The notes below the pieces were generated by a model. That model was not told where the DNA came from, did not search any database, and saw only the letters and a program-made list of their open reading frames with translations. Positions 1-8,901 of a stretch of DNA of 64,000 nt are shown piece by piece. Each line of letters opens with the position of its first letter. Positions within the stretch are counted from its first letter, which is position 1. The stretch comes from Hydrogenophaga sp. A37 (lineage in GTDB: Bacteria > Pseudomonadota > Gammaproteobacteria > Burkholderiales > Burkholderiaceae_C). The stretch spans positions 62,001-126,000 of the forward strand of contig NZ_MUNZ01000188.1 in the NCBI RefSeq assembly GCF_002001205.1. The letters run 5' to 3'. The position numbers and the translations under genes were made by a program.

Positions 1-1
1 G

Positions 2-823
2 TTGCAAGCCATCATGAGCGCGGGTGAGGCCGTGGGCGACGCGGTGTTCGCCTACTGCCGCGAGCAACTGGGCGTGACCGTCAACGAGATGTTCGGCCAG
101 ACCGAGATCAACTACATCGTGGGCAACTGCGCCATGGAATGGGGCGCCGCAGCGCCGGGGCGAACAGGCTGGCCCGCGAAGCCCGGGAGCATGGGCAAAG
201 GCTATCCCGGCCACCGAGTCGCGGTGATCGACGACGACGGCAACGAATGCCCGGTCGGAGTGCACGGTGACGTCGCGGTGCACCGGCTCGACGTGCACGG
301 CGAGCCCGATCCGATCTTCTTCCTGGGCTACTGGAAAAACGAGGCATCCACCCGCGCCAAGTTCACCGGCGACATGGCCAACAGCTGGTGCCGCACCGGC
401 GACATGGCCATCCGCGACGCCGACGGCTACCTCTGGTACCAGGGCCGCAGCGACGACGTGTTCAAGGCCGCGGGCTACCGCATCGGGCCGAGCGAGATCG
501 AGAACTGCCTGGTCAAGCACCCGGCGGTCGCCAACGCCGCCGTGGTGCCCAAGCCCGACGCCGAACGCGGCGCCGTGGTCAAGGCCTATGTGGTGCTCGC
601 TCTGGAGTACCTGGCGGCAGCGCCAGGGCGGCGTGTGGGTGACGCGGGTTTCGAGGCGCGGCTCGTGAAAGAGCTGCAGGCGCACGTCAAAGGCAAGCTC
701 GCACCCTACGAATACCCCAAGGACATCGAGTTCGTCGATTCGCTGCCCATGACCACCACCGGCAAGGTGCAGCGGCGCGTGCTGCGGCTGCAGGAAGAGG
801 CGAGGGCGCGCTCACGCGACTGA
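2..823 (+). CDS. Acyl-CoA synthetase (AMP-forming ligase), C-terminal part, 5' truncated by window edge
   Basis: This is the C-terminal 270-odd residues of an ANL-superfamily adenylate-forming ligase, which activates a carboxylic acid with ATP and transfers it to CoA. The reading frame is open to the left edge, so the true start lies outside the window. Visible core motifs are the adenylation loop MFGQTE, the TGD motif (CRTGDMA), the hinge-like block ending in GRSDD, the A8 block GYRIGPSEIE and, near the C terminus, TTTGK with the lysine used in adenylation. The layout resembles medium-chain or acetyl-CoA-synthetase-like enzymes, but the substrate pocket is not in the window, so the acid cannot be named. 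It is convergent with the following lipoprotein gene, with a repeat element between them. Confidence 0.85.
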   Translation: MQAIMSAGEAVGDAVFAYCREQLGVTVNEMFGQTEINYIVGNCAMEWGAAAPGRTGWPAKPGSMGKGYPGHRVAVIDDDGNECPVGVHGDVAVHRLDVHGEPDPIFFLGYWKNEASTRAKFTGDMANSWCRTGDMAIRDADGYLWYQGRSDDVFKAAGYRIGPSEIENCLVKHPAVANAAVVPKPDAERGAVVKAYVVLALEYLAAAPGRRVGDAGFEARLVKELQAHVKGKLAPYEYPKDIEFVDSLPMTTTGKVQRRVLRLQEEARARSRD

Positions 824-855
824 TGCGCGGCGGCCCCCGGAGCGAAATCCCTCAA

Positions 856-935
856 CCCAGGATGCGGTGGAACCGGCTTTGCCGGGCCACTCGCATCGCC
901 CCCTGGAGGGGGTAGCGCGCAGCGCTGCGGGGGTG
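856..935. repeat. GC-rich intergenic palindromic repeat, copy A
   Basis: A segment starting CCCAGGATGCGG and containing AACCGGCTTTGCCGG, GGGCCAC and CCCCCTGGAGGGGG fills the space between two convergent genes. A closely similar block in reverse orientation lies at 2520-2608, and shorter relatives lie near 30395 and 41258. CCGGCTTTGCCGG and CCCCCTGGAGGGGG are self-complementary, so the element can fold. It may help end transcription of the convergent pair. Confidence 0.7.
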
Positions 936-1355
936 TTACTTCTCCACCCGCAGTTCCAGCACGCGGCTGCCAGCCTTGCCCTCGGTGGTGAGGCGGGTGA
1001 TGTCGGCGCCACGCGCGAGCAGGTAGTCGCGCACGCTCATGGCGCGGTCTTGCGCGAGCAGGCGGTTGGCCGCGTCGCTGCGGCCCTCATCACCGTTGCC
1101 CACAATGTGCACACGAAACGTGGGCCGGCTTTCGAGCCGTTTGCCGAGGTCGTTGAGTTGGCGCGCCAGACCCGGCGTGACCGCCGAACGGCCTTTGTCG
1201 AAAGCAGATGTGCCGGGCACATCCATGGACGAAGGAGGGGCGGAGGCGCGTGGCGCGGCCGGTGCGCCGCTGCCACGGGGGCTTGAAGCGCAAGCGGCGA
1301 GTGCCAGGAGCAACACGGGCGGAATGGCGCGGAGGGCGGGCGACAAGTGGGGCAT
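936..1355 (-). CDS. Small OmpA-like lipoprotein
   Basis: The 139-residue product begins with a short hydrophobic signal ending in a lipobox (LALAAC, Cys22), so it should be a lipid-anchored envelope protein. The rest resembles a compact OmpA/MotB-type domain: a DxGRSAVTPGLARQL stretch, a conserved-looking HIVGNGDEG turn, the NRLLAQDRAMSVRDYLLARGA helix and a final LELRVEK strand. In this family the domain touches peptidoglycan. The start at 1355 was chosen because it gives the signal peptide directly and is preceded by AGGAG about eight bases upstream. An earlier in-frame start exists at 1406 but would bury the signal. The domain is short and divergent, so peptidoglycan binding is inferred. 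Confidence 0.7.
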   Translation of the reverse strand: MPHLSPALRAIPPVLLLALAACASSPRGSGAPAAPRASAPPSSMDVPGTSAFDKGRSAVTPGLARQLNDLGKRLESRPTFRVHIVGNGDEGRSDAANRLLAQDRAMSVRDYLLARGADITRLTTEGKAGSRVLELRVEK

Positions 1356-1473
1356 ACCTGAACTCCTGGTGGGGGTGGCGCCAGCGGCGACAGGGCCGTT
1401 GCGCACGTGGCCCTAAACTTATAGATCAGTTCCTCTCCCGATGGTCTTTTCATACGCATTTGCTCACCCCTCC

Positions 1474-2517
1474 ATGAACACTGTTGCACTCGGCGCCAGC
1501 GGCCTGCACGTCACCCCCATCTGTCTCGGCACCATGACCTTCGGCGAACAGGTCAATGAGGCCAACGCCCACGCCATCCTTGACCGCTCGCTCGAACGCG
1601 GCGTCAACTTCATTGACACCGCCGAGATGTACGCGGTGCCCGCCAAGGCCGAAACCTGCGGAGCCACCGAAACCATCGTCGGCAACTGGTTCGCGAAACA
1701 CCCCGGTGTGCGCGAGAAGCTGGTAGTCGCCACCAAGGTCGCCGGCCCTGCGCGCGGCATGCCCTGGGTACGGGGCGAGGTCAGCAAGGCCGGCATCATC
1801 GAAGCCTGCGAAGGCAGCCTCCGGCGCCTGCAAACCGAGGTCATCGACCTCTACCAGATCCACTGGCCCGCACGCAACGTGCCGGCCTTTGGTGCGGTCT
1901 ATTTCGACCCCAGCAAAGACAAGCCCATGCCCTCGGTGCTGGAGCAGCTCGAAGCGCTGTCCGGGCTGGTGCAGGCCGGCAAGGTGCGCGCGGTGGGTCT
2001 GTCCAACGAGTCGCCCTACGGCGTGCACGAGTTCGTGCGCCTGGCCGAGCAGCACGGTCTGTCGCGCGTGGCGACGGTGCAGAACCCTTATTGCCTGATC
2101 AACCGCACTTACGAAAACGGCCTGGACGAAACCTGTCACCGCCTGGGCGTGTCGCTGTTGGCCTATTCACCGCTGGGCTTTGGCCTCTTGAGCGGCAAGT
2201 ACGACAGCACCGGCCTGGTGGGTGACCACGGCCGCATGGCGATCTACGACAGCATGAAGGCCCAGCGCTGGGGTCGGCCCGAGGCACTGGCCGCCGCCAA
2301 ACGCTACAACACCTTGGCGCGCGACCACGGCCTGACGCCCGCCCAACTCGCGCTGGCCTTCTGCTACCGCAACCCCAAGGTGGCCAGCACCATCATCGGC
2401 GTGACCTCGCTGACGCAGCTGGATGAGTGCCTGGACGCCTGGGGCACCGAGCTCTCGCCCGAGTTGCTCAAGGCCATCGACGCCATTCGTTGGGAGCTGC
2501 GCGACCCCGCGCAGTGA
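1474..2517 (+). CDS. tas: NADP(H)-dependent aldo/keto reductase, Tas-like
   Basis: The 347-residue protein is an aldo/keto reductase (TIM barrel, NADPH-dependent carbonyl reduction). The N terminus (LGLHV-type strand, GTMTFGEQ), the catalytic region FIDTAEMYAVP (Asp and Tyr of the tetrad), the ATKVAGP lysine, the QIHWPARN histidine, VGLSNESPYGV, QNPYCLINR and AYSPLGFGLLSGKY all match the pattern remembered for E. coli Tas. The start at 1474 puts MNTVALG at the usual N terminus; an upstream in-frame ATG at 1441 would add eleven unusual residues. The physiological substrate of Tas is not settled, so the call is to the family. The gene stands alone, followed by a repeat element and ybaK. Confidence 0.87.
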   Translation: MNTVALGASGLHVTPICLGTMTFGEQVNEANAHAILDRSLERGVNFIDTAEMYAVPAKAETCGATETIVGNWFAKHPGVREKLVVATKVAGPARGMPWVRGEVSKAGIIEACEGSLRRLQTEVIDLYQIHWPARNVPAFGAVYFDPSKDKPMPSVLEQLEALSGLVQAGKVRAVGLSNESPYGVHEFVRLAEQHGLSRVATVQNPYCLINRTYENGLDETCHRLGVSLLAYSPLGFGLLSGKYDSTGLVGDHGRMAIYDSMKAQRWGRPEALAAAKRYNTLARDHGLTPAQLALAFCYRNPKVASTIIGVTSLTQLDECLDAWGTELSPELLKAIDAIRWELRDPAQ

Positions 2518-2519
2518 TC

Positions 2520-2608
2520 GGGCTCACCCCCGCCTCGCTGCGCGCGACCCCCTCGAAGGGAGCCATGCGCGTGGCCCGGCGGAGCCGGTTCCACCGCATC
2601 CTCCTGGG
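2520..2608. repeat. GC-rich intergenic palindromic repeat, copy B
   Basis: Read on the minus strand this block runs from the complement of CTCCTGGG through GCGGTGGAACCGGCT, CCGCCGGGCCAC and GAGGGGGTCGCGCGCAGCG. It therefore repeats copy A (856-935) almost in full but inverted. It lies between the aldo/keto reductase gene and ybaK. Confidence 0.7.
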
Positions 2609-2636
2609 TCAGACACCGTTCTCGTTGCATCTGTTC

Positions 2637-3128
2637 ATGGCGAAAAAAGCGCACATCTCCGAAACGCCCGCCACGGCCTGGCTCAAGGCGCACGGCGTGG
2701 CTTTCACCGAGCATCCCTACGAGTACCTGGAGCACGGCGGTGCCCAGCACAGCGCGGCCGTGCTGGGTCTTGACCCGTTCGCCGTGGTCAAGACCTTGAT
2801 CATGCAAGACGAGGCGGCCAAGCCGCTGGCCATCCTCATGCACGGCAACCGCACGGTGTCCACCAAGAACCTGGCGCGGCAGATCGGCGCCAAGTCGGTC
2901 GAGCCCTGCAAGCCCGAGGTGGCCAACCGCCACAGCGGCTACCTGGTGGGCGGCACCTCGCCGTTCGGGCTGAAGCGCGAGATGCCGGTGTATGTGGAGT
3001 CGGCGGTGCTGGGGCTGCCGAAAATCTGGATCAACGGTGGGCGACGCGGTTTTCTCGTTGGCATCGATCCGGCGGTGCTGGCTGGCCCACTGGGCGCGAA
3101 GCCGGTGCAGTGCGCGCTGGCAGAATAG
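2637..3128 (+). CDS. ybaK: Cys-tRNA(Pro)/Cys-tRNA(Cys) deacylase YbaK
   Basis: The 163-residue protein belongs to the YbaK/EbsC trans-editing family, which hydrolyses Cys-tRNA(Pro) misacylated by prolyl-tRNA synthetase. Typical features are the N-terminal TPATAWLKAHGV, the EHGGAQHSAAVLGLD segment, the catalytic lysine in VVKTLIM (Lys52), the GGTSPFGLK loop and the WINGGRRGFLVGIDP strand. Length is normal. The frame stays open upstream through repeat copy B, but the start at 2637 (MAKKAHISETPA) matches family N termini. It acts in the cytoplasm. Confidence 0.92.
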   Translation: MAKKAHISETPATAWLKAHGVAFTEHPYEYLEHGGAQHSAAVLGLDPFAVVKTLIMQDEAAKPLAILMHGNRTVSTKNLARQIGAKSVEPCKPEVANRHSGYLVGGTSPFGLKREMPVYVESAVLGLPKIWINGGRRGFLVGIDPAVLAGPLGAKPVQCALAE

Positions 3129-3181
3129 GCGGCGCGCGCTCCGGGTGAGCTCGCGCAGAGAACCACAACGAGGGCATCGCC

Positions 3182-3811
3182 TTGGAATTCATCACCCCCA
3201 TCCTCGCCACCGTCCTGGCCTACCTCATTGGCTCGCTCTCGTTCGCGGTGCTGGTCAGCCGGCTGATGGGCCTGAACGACCCGCGCACCTACGGCAGCAA
3301 GAACCCCGGTGCCACCAACGTGCTGCGCTCGGGCAGCAAGAAGGCGGCCATCCTCACGCTGCTGCTCGACGCCCTCAAAGGCTGGCTGCCGGTGGTGGCG
3401 GTGAAGTGGTGGGGCGATGCCTGGGGGCTGGGCGATGGCACGGTGGCGCTGGTCGGGCTGGTTGCGTTTCTGGGCCACCTCTGGCCGGTCTTCTTCCGCT
3501 TTCAGGGCGGCAAGGGCGTGGCCACGGCGGCGGGCGTGATCATCGGCTTCGAGCCCTGGCTGGGGTTGGCCGTGCTGTTGACCTGGGTGATCGTCGCCTA
3601 CGCGTTCCGGTATTCGTCGCTGGCGTCCATCGTCACGGCGGTGTTTGCGCCGGTTTTCTATCTGTTCGGCAACCACGTGGCCTGGCGGGCGCCCGGTGTG
3701 CTGGTGCTGAGCCTGGCGGTCATGGGCCTGCTGCTGGTGTGGCGCCATGCCGAGAACATCAATCGCCTTGTGGCGGGCAAAGAGAGCAAGTTGGGAGCGA
3801 AAAAATCATGA
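3182..3811 (+). CDS. plsY: Glycerol-3-phosphate acyltransferase PlsY
   Basis: The 209-residue integral membrane protein is PlsY, which transfers the acyl group of acyl-phosphate to glycerol-3-phosphate, the first step of phospholipid synthesis. The three signature cytosolic motifs are present: [13 protein letters not shown], the phosphate-binding [12 protein letters not shown], and the C-terminal [10 protein letters not shown]. Four to five hydrophobic spans separate them. The start is TTG at 3182, preceded by GAGGG at good spacing; no ATG lies in a suitable place. Its stop overlaps the start of the downstream ridA-like gene by four bases (ATGA), so the two are probably translationally coupled. 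Confidence 0.93.
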   Translation: MEFITPILATVLAYLIGSLSFAVLVSRLMGLNDPRTYGSKNPGATNVLRSGSKKAAILTLLLDALKGWLPVVAVKWWGDAWGLGDGTVALVGLVAFLGHLWPVFFRFQGGKGVATAAGVIIGFEPWLGLAVLLTWVIVAYAFRYSSLASIVTAVFAPVFYLFGNHVAWRAPGVLVLSLAVMGLLLVWRHAENINRLVAGKESKLGAKKS

Positions 3812-4164
3812 GCCATGAGATTCAACGCATCGGGATGGCCGCTCGCTATAGCGAGGCCGCGGTGTTCAATGGCGTGGTGTACCTCGCGGGCATGGTGCCC
3901 GAGCGCGGCGACACCGACATCGCGGGTCAGACGGCCGACGTGCTGGCCCAGGTTGAGCAGCGGCTCAGGGAAGCGGGCAGCGACAAGTCGCGCATCCTGC
4001 GCACTCAGATCTACCTGACGGACATCCGTGAGATCGGTGCGATGAATGCTGTGTGGGACGCGTGGGTGGTGCCTGGCACCGCACCGCCCAGGGCCACCGT
4101 GCAGGCCGCGCTGGCCGACCCGGCCTGGAAGATCGAGATCGTGGTGACCGCAGCCCAGGGCTGA
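3808..4164 (+). CDS. RidA (YjgF/YER057c) family protein
   Basis: The 118-residue protein fits the RidA superfamily, whose archetype hydrolyses reactive enamine/imine intermediates formed by PLP enzymes. Visible family landmarks are the N-terminal [17 protein letters not shown] strand pair, [33 protein letters not shown], and a [13 protein letters not shown] segment holding the conserved arginine. It overlaps plsY by four bases. The closest relatives by feel are the short second RidA subgroups, so deaminase activity on canonical 2-aminoacrylate is uncertain. Cytoplasmic, probably trimeric. Confidence 0.88.
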   Translation: MSHEIQRIGMAARYSEAAVFNGVVYLAGMVPERGDTDIAGQTADVLAQVEQRLREAGSDKSRILRTQIYLTDIREIGAMNAVWDAWVVPGTAPPRATVQAALADPAWKIEIVVTAAQG

Positions 4165-4168
4165 GTGA

Positions 4169-4837
4169 TCAGAACCGCTTCTCAAGCGTCAGCTGGTCGT
4201 TCGTCTTCTGCATCTGGAAACGGTTGAGGAAGCTGTTGCCCAGCAGCACGAAGGGCATGGGCTGGGGTGACACCACGGCTTCCACGTCGTAGGCCACCAC
4301 GTCGCCCACCCGCACTGAATCCAGGCGGATCAGGTAGCCCGTGGACGTGCCGTTGGCGGTGTTCATGCGGACCTTCTGGCCGTGTTCGTACTTCAGGTTG
4401 ATGCGTTTGGCGTCGGCCGCGCCGAGGGCGACTGTGGTGGCACCCGTGTCGAGCAGAAACTGCACCGCCTGGCCGTTGATCTGCCCTTGCGGCACGAAGT
4501 GGCCGCTGGGATCGGCGGTCAGCACGGTGCGCTGCCCACCACCGCCAGCGCGCCCCTTGCCCACGCTCACCGGCGCACCACCGACTTGCAAGGTCTGGCG
4601 TTTGCCGTCCACATCGACGGTGGCGGCATCGCCCTCGACCGCCAACAACTTCACGCCCTGCAATGACTGGCCCACGCTGAGAAACTTCGGCGCCGCGCCG
4701 TCAATGATCACCAGGGCCTTGCCACCTGCCACGCCCGACAGGGCGATCTGCGGACCCGTTTGGGCGTGCGCTCCCAGGCCCATGACCAGGCCCATCACGA
4801 AAAGCCACCGGGTGAACAAGGATGGTTGTGCCAACAT
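4169..4837 (-). CDS. Secreted retropepsin-like aspartic protease
   Basis: The 222-residue protein has an N-terminal hydrophobic signal (about residues 8-26, ending GAHAQ) and a C-terminal single-lobe aspartyl protease domain. The active-site motif LLDTGATT (Asp130) and the later FVLLGNSFLNRF block are typical of the TIGR02281/clan AA family found in many Proteobacteria. Such proteins must dimerise to form an active site. The N-terminal half (residues 30-95) is a small beta domain with an ALVIIDG and GVKLLAVEGDAATVDVDGK pattern. The start at 4837 gives the signal sequence directly; an in-frame TTG further up would prepend arginine-rich residues. The substrate is unknown. Convergent with ridA, four bases apart. 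Confidence 0.85.
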   Translation of the reverse strand: MLAQPSLFTRWLFVMGLVMGLGAHAQTGPQIALSGVAGGKALVIIDGAAPKFLSVGQSLQGVKLLAVEGDAATVDVDGKRQTLQVGGAPVSVGKGRAGGGGQRTVLTADPSGHFVPQGQINGQAVQFLLDTGATTVALGAADAKRINLKYEHGQKVRMNTANGTSTGYLIRLDSVRVGDVVAYDVEAVVSPQPMPFVLLGNSFLNRFQMQKTNDQLTLEKRF

Positions 4838-4860
4838 GATCTCCCGCAGGTGGTGTGTGT

Positions 4861-5460
4861 TCAGCGACCGCTCTCGACCTGTGCGTAAACGTCGGCGTAA
4901 CGCGTGTCGAGCAGGGTTCGGATCTTGGTGACGGCGTTCTTGCAATTGTTGGCGTTCACGGCCGGGTCGCTGGAGGCGCGCAGGTCGATGCTGGACAGCG
5001 CTTCATTGGCCTTCGTGAACGCGTCCATGCGTTCTGACATCGTGAGGTATTTTTCGATGAGGCGTTCGCTGGCGCTGATGGCCGAGGCGCGTTCACTGCG
5101 CCAGTTGTTCAGCAGGGTTTGCAGCGCTGCGGCCTGATCGGGTGCGTTTCGTTGGCAATGTTCGAGGCTTTTGCGCAGACCCATCTGCATGCCGCTGATC
5201 TTGATGGCGGCATCCAGGCGGCGTTTGTCCAGCGGGTTTTTGAGGCGTTGGGCCAGCGGCAGCGACAGGTTCACCGCTGGGCCCACGTCGGCTTTGGCCG
5301 GTTGCAGGGACTGCGTGTTGGGTCCACACGCACTGTCCTGGAAGATCACGGTCCCGTCAGGGCCTTTGCATTTGAAGACGCCTGCGAAGGCGGCGCCCGC
5401 CATGGCACCGGTGCATGCCAACACCGCCAGCGAACGACACACCACTCGACTCAGACGCAT
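4861..5460 (-). CDS. Exported DUF4124-domain protein
   Basis: The 199-residue product begins with a signal peptide (MRLSRV..., cleavage likely after AGAAFA) followed by the short DUF4124 motif: VFKCKGPDGTVIFQDSACG. DUF4124 is a common N-terminal beta motif of betaproteobacterial periplasmic proteins and has no known activity. The remaining 140 residues are mostly helical with four further cysteines. It lies 23 bases upstream of the aspartic-protease gene on the same strand and downstream of yajQ, so the three may be co-transcribed. Function unknown. Confidence 0.8.
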   Translation of the reverse strand: MRLSRVVCRSLAVLACTGAMAGAAFAGVFKCKGPDGTVIFQDSACGPNTQSLQPAKADVGPAVNLSLPLAQRLKNPLDKRRLDAAIKISGMQMGLRKSLEHCQRNAPDQAAALQTLLNNWRSERASAISASERLIEKYLTMSERMDAFTKANEALSSIDLRASSDPAVNANNCKNAVTKIRTLLDTRYADVYAQVESGR

Positions 5461-5483
5461 GGAAACCTTGCAGTGATCGAAGC

Positions 5484-5975
5484 TCAGTCGCGGAAGTTGT
5501 TGAAGCTCAACGGCAGGTCTTTGAGCTCGCTCTTGATGAGGGCCATGGCGGCCTGCAGGTCGTCGCGTTTGGCGCCGGTCACGCGCACCGCGTCGCCCTG
5601 AATGGCGCCTTGCACCTTGAGCTTGCTGCCCTTGAGCACCTGCTGGATTTTTTTGCCGTCTTCGGTGCTGACACCGTTTTTGACCTTGACCACCTGCTTG
5701 ACCTTGTCGCCGCCGATCTTCTCAACCTTGCCGGCGTCGAGAAAGCGCACGTCCACGCCGCGCTTGACCAGCTTGCCGAGCAACACGTCGTTGACCTGGG
5801 TGATCTGGAAATCGGCATCACCGAACAAGGTGATCTCTTTTTCCTTGTCCTTGAGTTCGATGGCGGCGCTGGTGCCTTTGAAATCGAAGCGCGTGCCGAT
5901 TTCGCGTGCAACCTGTTCGACCGCGTTTTTCACTTCCACGAGGTCGGCTTCAAGAACGGTGTCAAAAGAGGGCAT
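5484..5975 (-). CDS. yajQ: YajQ-family nucleotide (c-di-GMP)-binding protein
   Basis: The 163-residue protein begins [19 protein letters not shown] and shows the family blocks [11 protein letters not shown], the [14 protein letters not shown] strand, [39 protein letters not shown] and the C-terminal [11 protein letters not shown]. YajQ proteins consist of two ferredoxin-like repeats; one member (Xanthomonas XC_3703) binds cyclic di-GMP and acts with a LysR-type regulator, while others bind tRNA or nucleotides. Length and ends are normal. Divergent from murB, with only 39 bases between the starts. Confidence 0.95.
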   Translation of the reverse strand: MPSFDTVLEADLVEVKNAVEQVAREIGTRFDFKGTSAAIELKDKEKEITLFGDADFQITQVNDVLLGKLVKRGVDVRFLDAGKVEKIGGDKVKQVVKVKNGVSTEDGKKIQQVLKGSKLKVQGAIQGDAVRVTGAKRDDLQAAMALIKSELKDLPLSFNNFRD

Positions 5976-6014
5976 GGTGCGGGCTCCACAGAGCGTGAAT
6001 GAGACAATCGACAG

Positions 6015-7079
6015 ATGTTAGTCGAGAACAACGTGGCGCTACAGGCGCTCAACACCTTTGGTATCGCCGCGCGTGCACAACGTCTCTCGCGCCTGCGCTC
6101 CGAGGCCGATCTTGCCGGGTTCATGGCCAGCCCGGAGTGGGCCACGCCGTCGTCTGCGGCGCCGGTGTTTGTGCTCGGGGGCGGCAGCAACCTGGTGATC
6201 ACCGGCGACATCAAGGCGCTGGTGTTGAAGGTGGACATTCCCGGTAAACGCCTGGTGGAAGAAACGCCCAAGGGCTGGCTGGTGGAGGCCGGTGCGGGCG
6301 AGAACTGGCACGATTTTGTGGCCTGGACGCTGGCGCAGGGCTGGCCGGGGCTGGAAAACATGGCGCTGATCCCCGGCACGGTGGGCGCCTCGCCGGTGCA
6401 GAACATCGGGGCGTACGGCGTGGAGTTGCAGGACCGCTTTCATTCGCTCGACGCCATCGACCTGCACACCGGCAAAAGCTTCACGCTGGACGCCGCGCAG
6501 TGCGGCTTTGGTTACCGAGACTCGGTGTTCAAGCACACACCGTCAGATCGACGCAGCTTCGGCTTGGCGGGGCGGGCGCTCATCACCCGTGTGCGCTTTC
6601 TGCTGCCCAAACCCTGGAAGCCCGTGCTGGGCTACCTGGACCTGGAGCGCAAGATGGCCGAGACTGGCAACCACGCACCCGACGCGCAGCAGATCTTTGA
6701 CTGGATCGTGGCCATCCGCCGCGCCAAGCTGCCGGACCCGGCGGTGATCGGCAACGCCGGAAGTTTCTTCAAGAACCCGACCGTGACACCCGATCAGTGC
6801 GCCGACATCATCGCGCGCGAACCGAAGGTGGTGCACTACCCGATGGCCGACGGCAGCATCAAGCTGGCGGCAGGCTGGCTGATCGATGCCTGCGGCTGGA
6901 AAGGCAAGAGCGTGGGCAATGCCGCTGTTTACGAAAAGCAGGCGCTGGTGCTGGTGAACCGAGGTGGTCCTGCGCATCCCTGCACTGGTGGCGAGGTCAT
7001 GACGCTGGCCAAGGCCATTCAGACCAGTGTGTACGAGCGCTTCGGTATCCGGCTGGAGCCTGAGCCGGTGGTGGTTTGA
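6015..7079 (+). CDS. murB: UDP-N-acetylenolpyruvoylglucosamine reductase MurB
   Basis: The 354-residue flavoprotein reduces UDP-GlcNAc-enolpyruvate to UDP-MurNAc with NADPH, the second committed step of peptidoglycan synthesis. FAD-binding features include [15 protein letters not shown] and [17 protein letters not shown], followed by [25 protein letters not shown]. The catalytic serine lies in [10 protein letters not shown] and the C-terminal glutamate in RLEPEPVV. The insertion and length fit type I MurB. The start [17 protein letters not shown] is normal for the family. The gene ends just before a perfect bidirectional terminator shared with argG. Confidence 0.96.
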   Translation: MLVENNVALQALNTFGIAARAQRLSRLRSEADLAGFMASPEWATPSSAAPVFVLGGGSNLVITGDIKALVLKVDIPGKRLVEETPKGWLVEAGAGENWHDFVAWTLAQGWPGLENMALIPGTVGASPVQNIGAYGVELQDRFHSLDAIDLHTGKSFTLDAAQCGFGYRDSVFKHTPSDRRSFGLAGRALITRVRFLLPKPWKPVLGYLDLERKMAETGNHAPDAQQIFDWIVAIRRAKLPDPAVIGNAGSFFKNPTVTPDQCADIIAREPKVVHYPMADGSIKLAAGWLIDACGWKGKSVGNAAVYEKQALVLVNRGGPAHPCTGGEVMTLAKAIQTSVYERFGIRLEPEPVVV

Positions 7080-7101
7080 GGCGACGCGGTCTCCTCCTTC
7101 A

Positions 7102-7141
7102 CCCACAAAAAAGCCGCTCCAAGGAGCGGCTTTTTTGTGGG
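7102..7141. terminator. Bidirectional intrinsic terminator between murB and argG
   Basis: A perfect inverted repeat with 19-base arms (7102-7120 and 7123-7141) and a two-base loop surrounds the core GCCGCTCC/GGAGCGGC, which is flanked by A6 on one side and T6 on the other. The A/T runs make it a rho-independent terminator in both directions, as expected between two convergent genes. Confidence 0.95.
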
Positions 7142-7156
7142 TGATCCGCGAGACGC

Positions 7157-8834
<1,678 letters not shown>

Positions 8835-8901
8835 GTGAGGGTCCGGAAAAAGAAACGGGCGCCGAACGGCGCCCGGACAAACCGAGATTTTAGAGTGCGG
8901 C

